NCBI GenBank assembly: GCA_965229685.1
Contig: OZ245920.1
Coordinates: 186,001-250,000, forward strand
Reading direction: 5' to 3'
Origin: Pacificispira sp033344895
GTDB taxonomy: Bacteria > Pseudomonadota > Alphaproteobacteria > UBA8366 > Aestuariispiraceae
DNA: 64,000 nucleotides
Each line of letters starts with the position of its first letter. The stretch's first letter is position 1. The notes under the pieces were generated by a model that saw only the letters and a list, made by a program, of their open reading frames with translations, was not told the DNA's origin and ran no database searches. A program made the translations under genes and the position numbers. Shown piece by piece: positions 16,664 to 24,406 of this stretch.

Positions 16664-16999
16664 ATGAAGAACTATGTCCAGCCCGGTAACACGATCACCC
16701 TGACCGCACCCTACGACGTCGCGTCCGGCGACGGCCTGCTCGTCGGCGCCATCTTCGGCGTCACCGCCGGGGATGCCGCCAATGGCGAGACGGTCGAGGC
16801 CGCGCTCGTCGGGATCTTCGATCTGACCAAGGCGGCGTCGCAGGCCTGGGCGGCCGGCGACAAGGTCTACTGGGACAACACCGCGAAGGTGGCCACCAAG
16901 ACGGCCTCGGGGAACACGGCGATCGGCGTCGCGGTCGACGCCGTCGGCGGCGGCGCGTCCGATACCATCGGACGGGTGCGGCTCAACGGCAGCTTCTGA
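16664..16999 (+). CDS. DUF2190 capsid decoration protein
   Basis: A 111-aa all-beta protein. The sequence MKNYVQPGNTITLTAPYDVASGDGLLVGAIFGV and the later DKVYWDNTAKVAT...GVAVDAVGGGA match the DUF2190 pattern, a trimeric cement or decoration protein of tailed-phage heads. Its place right after the capsid gene agrees. It stabilises the expanded head by inference from the family. Its stop overlaps the next ATG. Confidence 0.85.
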   Translation: MKNYVQPGNTITLTAPYDVASGDGLLVGAIFGVTAGDAANGETVEAALVGIFDLTKAASQAWAAGDKVYWDNTAKVATKTASGNTAIGVAVDAVGGGASDTIGRVRLNGSF

Positions 17000-17313
17000 T
17001 GTCGGCAATCGCCGCAGCCCTGGAGGTGCTGTTCAATGATCCCAACCTCGCGCGCTCGGCCGTCTATCGCCCGGGCGGGATCGGAGACGGCGTGCCGCTG
17101 CGCATCTTCGCCCGGCGTCCAGATCAGCTTGTCGATTTCGGGGAGACCCGGCTGCATGCCGAGACGTCGCTGGTCGACGTACGCGTCGCGGCGATCGAGC
17201 AGCCGCGACCGGGCGACACCATCGAGGTCGACGGCCAGATGCTGGTCGTGCAGGGAGAGCCGGTGCGCGATCCCGAACGGCTGATCTGGACCCTCGACGT
17301 GCGGCCTCAGTGA
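16999..17313 (+). CDS. Head-tail joining protein (FII/connector type)
   Basis: A 104-aa small beta protein with LRIFARRPDQLVDFGETRLHAET, then EQPRPGDTIEVDGQMLVVQGEPVRDPERLIW, a pattern seen in phage head-tail joining proteins of the lambda FII class. It follows the decoration protein and precedes the tail genes, as expected. It would bind between connector and tail. The exact family is inferred from position and pattern. Confidence 0.65.
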   Translation: MSAIAAALEVLFNDPNLARSAVYRPGGIGDGVPLRIFARRPDQLVDFGETRLHAETSLVDVRVAAIEQPRPGDTIEVDGQMLVVQGEPVRDPERLIWTLDVRPQ

Positions 17314-17978
17314 TGGCGAACAGGATCCTTCCGGGTTTTGCCGCTCTCGGAGAAGCCGTCCGTCGCGATCTGGAGGCCGAGGCCGGGCGCATCGCCAGGG
17401 CGGTCGAAGCCGGTGTCGGCGATGCCGGCGAGGGTCTGAAGCAGGATCTGCGCAAGCAGGTCCTGACGGCCGGTCTCGGGGTTCGGCTCGCGCGGGCCTG
17501 GCGGTCGCGGACGTACCTGAACAAGGGCTATGACGCGGCGAGCCTGGTCTGGTCGAAGGCGCCGCACATCGTTCGGGTCTTCGACGAGGGGACGGTAATC
17601 AAGAGCCGCGACGGCTTCTGGCTCGCCATTCCGACGCCCGCCGCGCCGAAGCGGGGCGTCGGCGGCAAGCGCATCAACCCGTCGAACTTTCCTGAGCACC
17701 GGTTCGGGCCGCTGCGCTTCGTCTACCGGCGCGGCCGGCCGTCGCTCCTGGTGGTCGACGGCGTCCGGGTCAACGCATCGACCGGCCGGGTCGGCCGCAG
17801 GGCAAAAGGCGGCGCGTTCACAAAATCCGGCCGGATGAAGGCCGGCATGTCCACGGTGGTGATGTTCGTGCTGGTGCCGCAGGTCCGCATGCCGAAACGC
17901 CTCGACGTCGAGAGGGCCGCGGCAAAGTGGACACGCGCCCTGCCGCGGCTGATCGACCGGCACATGAGCGCGGAGTGA
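17313..17978 (+). CDS. DUF6441-like phage tail/connector protein
   Basis: A 221-aa basic protein. ATG at 17313 overlaps the previous stop (TGATG). It resembles DUF6441: an N-terminal helical part (GFAALGEAVRRDLEAEAGRIARAV), then LARAWRSRTYLNKGYDAASLVWSKAPHIVRVFDEG, and a C-terminal LVPQVRMPKRLDVERAAAKW. It sits where lambda gpZ or HK97 gp10-type tail completion proteins lie, so a connector/tail completion role is likely. This is inference from synteny. Confidence 0.65.
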   Translation: MANRILPGFAALGEAVRRDLEAEAGRIARAVEAGVGDAGEGLKQDLRKQVLTAGLGVRLARAWRSRTYLNKGYDAASLVWSKAPHIVRVFDEGTVIKSRDGFWLAIPTPAAPKRGVGGKRINPSNFPEHRFGPLRFVYRRGRPSLLVVDGVRVNASTGRVGRRAKGGAFTKSGRMKAGMSTVVMFVLVPQVRMPKRLDVERAAAKWTRALPRLIDRHMSAE

Positions 17979-17981
17979 GTC

Positions 17982-18416
17982 ATGGCGTCCCGATCCGAAC
18001 AGGTGCTGATCGCTCTGGCCGATCGACTCCGCCAGATCCCGGACATCGGCGTCGAGCGGAACAGCGCGCTCCCGGAACGCATCCCCGCCGGCGGGCTCGT
18101 GGTCATGCGCGATGGCGATCCCGGTGAGCCCGAACAGGCGCTGGGCGGGTTCGCGCCTGTCTACTACCGCCACGCGGTGGAGCTGGAGATCTACGCCGAG
18201 TCCGGCGACCAGGCGATCCGTGACCAGACCTTCGACGATCAGGCCACGGCCATCGGCGCGGCGCTCGATGCCGATCCGACCCTCGGCGGGCTGGTCTTCG
18301 GCATGACCTACGGTCGCCCCGAGGTCATGACGGACGCCGTCGAGGGTGGGCCGGCGATCAAGACCGGCACGATCACGCTGGTGCTGGATTACGAGACGCC
18401 CGGCCCGCTCGGCTGA
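17982..18416 (+). CDS. Tail terminator protein (gpU-like)
   Basis: A 144-aa alpha/beta protein: EQVLIALADRLRQIPDIGVERNSALPERIPAGGLVVMRDGDPG..., then a beta-rich end (GTITLVLDYETPGPLG). Size and position (just upstream of the tail tube gene) match lambda gpU-type tail terminators, which cap the tube and set its end. Relatives are sometimes mislabelled as transferases in databases. I assign it by synteny and general pattern. Confidence 0.65.
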   Translation: MASRSEQVLIALADRLRQIPDIGVERNSALPERIPAGGLVVMRDGDPGEPEQALGGFAPVYYRHAVELEIYAESGDQAIRDQTFDDQATAIGAALDADPTLGGLVFGMTYGRPEVMTDAVEGGPAIKTGTITLVLDYETPGPLG

Positions 18417-18447
18417 GCCCTATCAGCAACACAAAGGAGAACAGGTC

Positions 18448-19401
18448 ATGGCGCGAGCTTATGGTTCGAGCGCGACGCTGCTCGTCGCCCGCGAGAGCAC
18501 CTATGGTCAGGCGGCAGTGAGCGGCTTCCATCGCATGCCCTTCAACCGCTGCTCGCTCGGCTCCGTACAGGGACTGATCGACGACCCCGTCCTCGGACAG
18601 GGCCGCGATCCGCTGGCGCCGCTGCGCGACGCGATCATGGACGAGGGCGACATCGTCGTGCCCGTCGACATGCGTTATCTGGGCGTCTGGCTGACCGGTC
18701 TGCTGGGCGATCCGGTCACCGCCGACAATGGCGACGGCACCTTCGATCATGTGTTCGCCTCCGGCGAGGAGAGCCTGCCGAGCTACACCGTCGAGGTCGG
18801 CATGCCCCAGGTTCCGGCGTATTTCCAGCACACGGGGCTGGTGGTTGGGTCCATGGCGCTCGACTTCCAGCACTCCGGCGCCGCCGCAGCGACGCTCCAG
18901 TGCGTCGCGCAGGGAGAAAGCCGCTTCAGCTCGAGCCAGGGCGGGACGCCGTCGACGCTAACCTTCCAGCGCGTCAGCCAGTTTCAGGGGGCGATCAGCC
19001 GGGGCGGGTCGCCGATCGCCAACCTGACCGCGGGCTCGCTCACCTATTCGAACAATCTGGAGAAGATCGAGACCATCCGCTCCGACGGCAGGATCGACGG
19101 CGCCGACCCCACCGTCGCTGCGCTGACCGGGCGGATCGACGTGCGCTTCGCCGACACGACGCTGATCGATCTGGCGACGGACGGAACGCCGGTCGACCTC
19201 GCCTTTTCCTACAGTCTCGGCGCCGGCCTCTCGGTCTCCTTCGAGGCGCATGAGGTCTATCTGCCCAAGCCCAAGCTCGCCATCGAGGGACCGGGCGGCG
19301 TCCAGGCCAGCTTCGATTTCCAGGGGGCGCGCAACGAGATCGCCGGCCGGATGCTGACGGTGACGCTGGTGAACGATCTCGACGGCAGCGATTACCTGTA
19401 A
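18448..19401 (+). CDS. Major tail tube protein
   Basis: A 317-aa beta-rich protein. The ATG at 18448 has AAAGGAGA upstream (18432-18439), a good ribosome site, so it is chosen over the earlier GTG. It contains SATLLVARESTYGQAAVSGFHRMPF, DIVVPVDMRYLGVWLTGLLGDP, and ANLTAGSLTYSNNLEKIETIRSDGRIDGADP, as in tube proteins of alphaproteobacterial siphoviruses. Hexameric rings of it would form the non-contractile tail tube. It is followed directly by the tail chaperone genes. Confidence 0.82.
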   Translation: MARAYGSSATLLVARESTYGQAAVSGFHRMPFNRCSLGSVQGLIDDPVLGQGRDPLAPLRDAIMDEGDIVVPVDMRYLGVWLTGLLGDPVTADNGDGTFDHVFASGEESLPSYTVEVGMPQVPAYFQHTGLVVGSMALDFQHSGAAAATLQCVAQGESRFSSSQGGTPSTLTFQRVSQFQGAISRGGSPIANLTAGSLTYSNNLEKIETIRSDGRIDGADPTVAALTGRIDVRFADTTLIDLATDGTPVDLAFSYSLGAGLSVSFEAHEVYLPKPKLAIEGPGGVQASFDFQGARNEIAGRMLTVTLVNDLDGSDYL

Positions 19402-19411
19402 GGAGGCAGGG

Positions 19412-19921
19412 ATGATTTCTCTCAAGGCGTCGCGGGAGCCCTTCGAGATCGAGCTCCCCTACGGGGTCAGCGCGACGGTCACCCCGCTCACCACCACGGC
19501 GATGGCCGCGGCACAGTCGGCCGCTCGCCGCCTGCTGGAGCGGATCGAGAGCGATCTTCGCGAGCGCAGGGAGAACGGATTGTCCGTCGCCGACCTTCCC
19601 GTGCTCGACGACGACGCCGCGCGGGACGGGCTCTACCAGGCGCTGTTGATCAAGGAGCTCGCGCGCCGGCACATCCAGCGCTGGGATGGCGTTGAAGGCG
19701 ACGACGGGCCGGCGGAACCGACGCCGGAGAACGTCGCCGCGCTGATGGACCTCTACCCGGTGGGCGAGCGGTTCTTCCAGGAGTTCACCCTCCGGCAGGT
19801 GCTGCTCACCGCAGCAAAAAACGGATCCGGGCTCTCTGCCGCTGGCACTTCGGCGGAGGGCCCGACTACTGCGCCGGGTGCCGCCAGGAAGGAAGCCCCT
19901 GCGCCGAAGGCGAAGGTATAG
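19412..19921 (+). CDS. Tail assembly chaperone, zero-frame product (gpG-like)
   Basis: A 169-aa product ending in a low-complexity tail (SGLSAAGTSAEGPTTAPGAARKEAPAPKAKV). The body (FEIELPYGVSATVTPLTTTAMAAAQSAARRLLERI) is helical, as in gpG-type chaperones, and it lies between tail tube and tape measure genes. The last part overlaps a second open frame reached by a -1 shift at 19816-19822. The normal product would predominate and coat the tape measure protein during tail assembly. Confidence 0.8.
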   Translation: MISLKASREPFEIELPYGVSATVTPLTTTAMAAAQSAARRLLERIESDLRERRENGLSVADLPVLDDDAARDGLYQALLIKELARRHIQRWDGVEGDDGPAEPTPENVAALMDLYPVGERFFQEFTLRQVLLTAAKNGSGLSAAGTSAEGPTTAPGAARKEAPAPKAKV

Positions 19922-20172
19922 GCGCGGCCGAGCGTTGCCCCTACCGGGAGCATGCGCCCCGGTCGGAAGAGGAACACGCACTCTTTCTGCTGGTGAGCGA
20001 ACACGGCAGCCAGCTGCGCATCGGCCCGACGGGTCAGATCGTCGGCTTCAACCAACCGGCCCTGCTCGACATCGCGCGTGCCCGCGGGTTCGACGCGGCC
20101 GTGCTCGCCGAACTTCTGCCTGCTGCCGAGCTCGGGATGCTCGAAGCCCTTCGGAGCCAGCGACCGGATTGA
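19412..20172 (+). CDS. Tail assembly chaperone, -1 frameshift product (gpGT-like)
   Basis: Reading in zero frame to codon 137 (AAC at 19820-19822) and slipping back one base at A AAA AAC, translation continues CGG ATC CGG and on to TGA at 20170-20172. This gives a 253-aa fusion. The extension is coherent: WHFGGGPDYCAGCRQEG, then CPYREHAPRSEEEHALFLLV, and LLPAAELGMLEALRSQRPD. It holds four Cys in a compact region that could bind metal. It ends 3 bp before the tape measure gene, so nothing else fills 19922-20172. This is the lambda G/GT arrangement. Confidence 0.8.
19816..19822 (+). promoter_or_regulatory. -1 ribosomal frameshift slippery heptamer A AAA AAC
   Basis: The zero frame (starting at 19412) places AAA at 19817-19819 and AAC at 19820-19822, preceded by A at 19816. 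The motif is therefore X XXY YYZ with the right phase for slippage into the -1 frame. A GC-rich stretch follows (CGGATCCGG and beyond), which could form a stimulating structure. Confidence 0.85.
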
Positions 20173-20175
20173 CCC

Positions 20176-22734
20176 ATGGCCAAGACGACACACCAGTATG
20201 CTGTGCGCCTGAGCGTCGACGGCGGTGGCCGGGTCCAGGCCGAGCTGCGCGGGGTCGGCGAGAGCGGCGACCGGTCCCTCAAGAAGATCGACCGCGCCTC
20301 GGGCGTCGCCTCGCGCGGCCTGGGATCGCTCGCCGAGCGCGCCTCCTCCCTGCGCAGCGGCATCCGTCTGCTGGGCGGCGCGCTTGCCGGCATCGCCACG
20401 GTCGGCGGCCTGTCGGCGCTGATCAACCGCTCGCTGGAGGCGGCCGACGCCATCGGCAAGACCGCGGACAAACTCGGCATCGGCGTCGAGGCGCTTCAGG
20501 AACTCCGCTACGCGGCGAGCCTGGCGGGGGTCGAACAGAACACTCTCGACATGGCGCTGCAGCGCTTCACGCGCCGGGTCGGGGAAGCCGCGCGCGGCAC
20601 GGGCGAGGCGAAGGAAGCGCTCGCCAGCATGGGCATCGCCCTGCGCGACCAGAACGGCCATATCCGGCGCTCGGAAGACCTGCTCGACGATGTCGCGGAA
20701 GCCCTGCGCGCGGTCGAGGATCCGGCCGAGCGGCTGCGGCTCGCCTTCAAGCTGTTCGACAGCGAAGGCGTCGCCATGGTCAACATGCTGAACCGAGGCG
20801 CCGACGGGCTTGCGGATATGCGCCAGCGCGCCCGCGATCTCGGTATCGTTCTCGAAGAGGACCTGATCCGCAACGCCGAGCAAGCGAAGGACGAGCTCGA
20901 CACGCTGGGCAAGGTGATCTCGGCCAATCTGACGCGCGCCGTCCTCGACCTCTCGCCGCTGATCGCCGACCTGTCCTCTGGCCTTGCCGAACTCGCCGCC
21001 GATGCTGGTGTCGCCTACGAGCAGCTGAAGCTGGTTCTGCAGGGGGACTTCAACTTCGAGGGGCTGAGCCTGCGCTCGACCCGGCGCATCGTCGAGGAAC
21101 GGCGCCGGGAACTGCAGGAGATCGCCCGCGAGCTGAACGAGATCGGCGATGTCTCCTTCCTCGACGACCCGATCGCCTGGGGCCGCCGGCAAGCGCTCGA
21201 ACGCCGTCTTCAGGTGCGGGTCGCGCAGTACCGCCAGTGGGCGGCGAAGCTCGCCTGGATGCAGGCTGAGGCGGAGCGCAACACGCCCGACCGCGTCGAT
21301 ACCGATACGCGCTCGACGCCGGATGCCATCGAGGGCGATGTCGCCTCGGCGGAGGAGCGCGCGCGGCGCATCGCCCGGATAGAGCAGGATCTGCAGCGCC
21401 AGCTGTTCGAAGCCCGTCACGAGGGCGCCGAGCGGATCCGCGCCGAGTATGAGCGGCTCGTCGCCGAGATGCAGACCCTGATCGCGCCCGACGGCTCGAA
21501 CCTCGACCGCGTCGAGCAGATCATGCTGGACGCCGCCGCGCTGCGGGATGCGCGTCTCGCCGAGATCGCCCGTCGCGAAGAGGAAGCTGCGGCGCGCCAG
21601 CGTCAGGCCAACCAGCGGGTGATCGAAGGCCTCCGCGCGGAACGCGACGAACTTGCCATGACCGATCGGGAGCGCTTCGTCTCCCAAGCACTCCGGCGGC
21701 TGTCGGCGGAGGCGACGGAGGCGGAGCGCGCGCGGGTGCGCGAGCTGGCGGGGGCGCTCTTCGACGAACGCCAGGCGATCGAGGCCCGCAACAAGGCCGA
21801 GGAGGAGGCGCGCAAGCTCCGGGAGAAAGGCGAATCGCTGACCCGCAGCCTGCGGACGGCCCAGCAGGCCTATGCCGACGAGATCCGCGAGCTCAATGCG
21901 CTGCTCGAGGCGGGCGCCATCAGCCAGGAGACGTTCACAGCTGCGAGCGAAGAGGCCTACGACCGGATGCTGCGCGCCAGCCGCGATTGGTCGGCCGGGG
22001 TCCAGCGGGCCATCCGCGACTATCTCGACGCGGCGGGCGATGCCGCCCGCCAGTTCGAGCAGGCGACGACCCGGGCGTTGCAGGCGAGTGAGGACGCCTT
22101 CGTCGAGTGGGCCATGACGGGCAAGCTGTCGGCGGCCGATCTGTTCAACAGCATCGCCGAGGAAGCGCTGCGCGCCGCCTGGCGCATCGCGGTGATCAAG
22201 CCCCTCGGCGGGCTGTTCGAGAGCATCTTCGCCGATCTCGGCGGCGCCATCTTCGGCGGCTTGTTCGGGGGAAGCGGGACCACGGGGCCGGTCGGGGACT
22301 TCCCCGCACCGGGCCCCGTCATGGTCGCCCATGGCGGCGGCGTCATAGGCGCCGATGCGCTGCCGCGCCGCATGATCCCGGCTGCCGCCTTCGACCGCGC
22401 GCCGCGCTTCCATGGCGGCGGGATCGTCGCGGGCGAAGTGCCGATCGTCGCCCGGCGCGGCGAGGGCGTGTTCACGCCCGAACAGATGCGGGCGCTGGCG
22501 CCGGCCTCCGGCGAGCGCCCGGTGGTCAATGTGGCGGTGAACGTCCGCAACGCGGCGCCGGGCACGGAAGCCAATGCCGATTGGCGCCGGGACGGCAACG
22601 GCAATCTCACCCTCGACATCATGATCGAGCAGGTCGAGGGCCGCATTGCCCGCAATGTCGGGCGCGGCGAAGGCATCGCGCCGACGCTGGAGCGCCGCTA
22701 CGGCCTCAACCCGGCGGCTGGCAGCTACCGTTGA
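20176..22734 (+). CDS. Tail tape measure protein
   Basis: An 852-aa protein that sets tail length. The N-terminus reads VRLSVDGGGRVQAELRGVGESG, then hydrophobic LLGGALAGIATVGGLSALINR (about residues 75-95). Long coiled-coil-rich stretches rich in Arg, Glu and Ala cover about residues 390-640 (for example EEARKLREKGESLTRSLRTAQQ). The C-terminus has the lambda gpH-like segment SAADLFNSIAEEALRAAWRIAVIKPLGG followed by a Gly-rich hydrophobic patch (LFESIFADLGGAIFGGLFGG). At this length a tail of about 120 nm would be expected by the usual tape-measure rule. The protein is carried in the tube and ejected ahead of DNA. Confidence 0.93.
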   Translation: MAKTTHQYAVRLSVDGGGRVQAELRGVGESGDRSLKKIDRASGVASRGLGSLAERASSLRSGIRLLGGALAGIATVGGLSALINRSLEAADAIGKTADKLGIGVEALQELRYAASLAGVEQNTLDMALQRFTRRVGEAARGTGEAKEALASMGIALRDQNGHIRRSEDLLDDVAEALRAVEDPAERLRLAFKLFDSEGVAMVNMLNRGADGLADMRQRARDLGIVLEEDLIRNAEQAKDELDTLGKVISANLTRAVLDLSPLIADLSSGLAELAADAGVAYEQLKLVLQGDFNFEGLSLRSTRRIVEERRRELQEIARELNEIGDVSFLDDPIAWGRRQALERRLQVRVAQYRQWAAKLAWMQAEAERNTPDRVDTDTRSTPDAIEGDVASAEERARRIARIEQDLQRQLFEARHEGAERIRAEYERLVAEMQTLIAPDGSNLDRVEQIMLDAAALRDARLAEIARREEEAAARQRQANQRVIEGLRAERDELAMTDRERFVSQALRRLSAEATEAERARVRELAGALFDERQAIEARNKAEEEARKLREKGESLTRSLRTAQQAYADEIRELNALLEAGAISQETFTAASEEAYDRMLRASRDWSAGVQRAIRDYLDAAGDAARQFEQATTRALQASEDAFVEWAMTGKLSAADLFNSIAEEALRAAWRIAVIKPLGGLFESIFADLGGAIFGGLFGGSGTTGPVGDFPAPGPVMVAHGGGVIGADALPRRMIPAAAFDRAPRFHGGGIVAGEVPIVARRGEGVFTPEQMRALAPASGERPVVNVAVNVRNAAPGTEANADWRRDGNGNLTLDIMIEQVEGRIARNVGRGEGIAPTLERRYGLNPAAGSYR

Positions 22735-22763
22735 CGAGGGCGGGCTTTGGGCCCGAATGGTGA

Positions 22764-23243
22764 ATGACGAACCGTTGGCCGGAACGACTGCCCCTGCCGA
22801 CCGTCGACGGCTATGGCATCCGGCCGGGCGAGGCCATCCTGCGAACGGAGATGGAGGCGGGGCCGGCGCGGCAACGCCGGCGCTACACGCAGGTGCCGAG
22901 CCGCATCACCGTGCGCTGGGTTCTCCGGCGTGAGCAGTTCGCCCTGTTCGAGGCCTGGTACCGCTGGACCGCGAAGGAAGGCGGCGAGTGGTTCGAGATC
23001 GACCTGAAGGGCGGTCTCGGCCTGTTGCCGCAGGAAGCGCGCTTCACGCGCCAGTTCGAGGCCCGGATCGTCGCCGGCGTGCTGTGGGAGGTTCGCAGCG
23101 AGCTGGAGATCCGAGAGCGCCCGACGCTCAGCGAAGGCGCCATGGCGATCCTGCTGGAAGAGGACCTGCAGGGGCTGCTCGGCGGCGTAGACGCCCTGCA
23201 CACGCTGATCCACACGACCCTGCCAGGGCCGCACGCCTGGTAA
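22764..23243 (+). CDS. Minor tail protein (distal tail position)
   Basis: A 159-aa protein after the tape measure gene. It has a beta-rich core: RYTQVPSRITVRWVLRREQFALFEAWYRW, then GEWFEIDLKGGLGLLPQEARF, the strand pattern seen in small minor tail proteins at the distal end (compare lambda gpM). It begins 29 bp after the tape measure stop and is followed closely by the next gene. Function as a distal tail adaptor is inferred from place and size. Confidence 0.55.
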   Translation: MTNRWPERLPLPTVDGYGIRPGEAILRTEMEAGPARQRRRYTQVPSRITVRWVLRREQFALFEAWYRWTAKEGGEWFEIDLKGGLGLLPQEARFTRQFEARIVAGVLWEVRSELEIRERPTLSEGAMAILLEEDLQGLLGGVDALHTLIHTTLPGPHAW

Positions 23244-23255
23244 CCGGAGACGTCC

Positions 23256-23714
23256 ATGACCATCGAAGCCGATCTGCGCGCGGCAGCCGACCGCGCGCAC
23301 GCCGACAGCCTGCTCTTGCACGAGATCGTCCACGGCGACGCCCAGACGACGGTCACCACCGAGAACGGTCCGGTCAAGAGCGTCGCCAAGACCATCATCG
23401 ACGTGGAGGCGAGCGTCGACGCGCACATGACCGACATCACGCAGGCGGTCGACGCGGCCGAGACCGCGCGGACGGCGGCCGAGCTCGCCCGCGACGAGGC
23501 GCTGGATGCCCGCGATGCCGCGCTGGGCGCCGTCGGGACCGTCGCCGTGAGCGCCACCGACAGCGCACCGGGCCGGCTGGACGCCAAGATCGCGGCGGGG
23601 CTCGGGCTGGGAGCCACGGTCGTCGATCCCGGCGGCGACGAACGCCTGTCGCTGGATCTGGCCCCGCAGATCCATGCCGGCGCCCTGGTGGCGCTGGCGC
23701 GCAGCTTCATCTGA
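23256..23714 (+). CDS. Coiled-coil tail protein
   Basis: A 152-aa protein with an Ala-rich heptad region: VDAAETARTAAELARDEALD, then ARDAALGAV (about residues 65-95). It is flanked by GPVKSVAKTIIDVEASVDAH before and a short beta tail after. Trimeric coiled-coil shafts of this kind occur in tail fibres and connectors. A GGAGA ribosome site lies just upstream at 23246. I do not recognise a named family. A structural role at the tail tip is inferred. Confidence 0.5.
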   Translation: MTIEADLRAAADRAHADSLLLHEIVHGDAQTTVTTENGPVKSVAKTIIDVEASVDAHMTDITQAVDAAETARTAAELARDEALDARDAALGAVGTVAVSATDSAPGRLDAKIAAGLGLGATVVDPGGDERLSLDLAPQIHAGALVALARSFI

Positions 23715-23731
23715 CCTGAACGAGGACCGAA

Positions 23732-24406
23732 ATGGCCAATCAGCCGATCTTCGTGGCGGCCTACCGCCAGGATGGCGCGGTTCTGCGCGCCGACATGGGC
23801 AACGCGGCCCAGACCGTCTTCACGCCCGGCGCCAATGGCACGCGGCTGCATGCGATCGTTCTCGGCAACGACGGCGATGCCGCGGCTCTCGTGGAGTTCG
23901 GCACCTTCGACATCGTGTTCTCCGGCGTCGAGGTGAACATCGTCCCCGGCGCCACGCCGGCCACGGATCCCTTCACCGTGACCCGGACGGACGATCAGTC
24001 CTGGCCGATCTCTGAGAACCTGCAAGTGCTGACCCTCTGGAACGTCGCCACGGTCAATCGGGGCGATTACCGCATGACCGGGACGGGCGAGCAGACGCCC
24101 GGATCCGGCACCTTCGATGTGCTCAATCTGGAGAACACGCCCGGGAACGCCATCACGCAGCAGCTCGGCGTCACCATCGATGCCTACCGCTGGCGCCCCC
24201 TCTGGTCGATGGAGGTTCCGGCCCGCGCCGGGTTCGACGGCAATGCTTCGGTGGCCGGGCTCGACCTCGAGCAGATGCCGTGGCTGGACCTCACGGGCGA
24301 CCGCTGGCTGCTCCTGAAAGACCCGCTCGCAGCCCGGATCCCGGCCAACGCCAATGCGGTCATGACCGGCAACGTCCATATCGGCTTCTTCGGCGGCGAC
24401 TACTGA
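23732..24406 (+). CDS. Phage tail tip structural protein, unassigned
   Basis: A 224-aa beta-rich protein with FVAAYRQDGAVLRADMGNAAQTVFTPGANGTRLHAIVLGNDGDA near the start and SMEVPARAGFDGNASVAGLDLEQMPW later. No named family is recognised. It sits between the coiled-coil protein and the RCC1-repeat protein. The next gene's ATG overlaps its stop (TGATG), so the two are co-translated and may form one receptor-binding assembly. That partnership is inference. Confidence 0.5.
   Translation: MANQPIFVAAYRQDGAVLRADMGNAAQTVFTPGANGTRLHAIVLGNDGDAAALVEFGTFDIVFSGVEVNIVPGATPATDPFTVTRTDDQSWPISENLQVLTLWNVATVNRGDYRMTGTGEQTPGSGTFDVLNLENTPGNAITQQLGVTIDAYRWRPLWSMEVPARAGFDGNASVAGLDLEQMPWLDLTGDRWLLLKDPLAARIPANANAVMTGNVHIGFFGGDY

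Noticed and set aside
19753..22413. 886-codon minus-strand frame opposite the tape measure gene
   Set aside because: Shadow frame with no recognisable domain; the sense-strand gene is clear.
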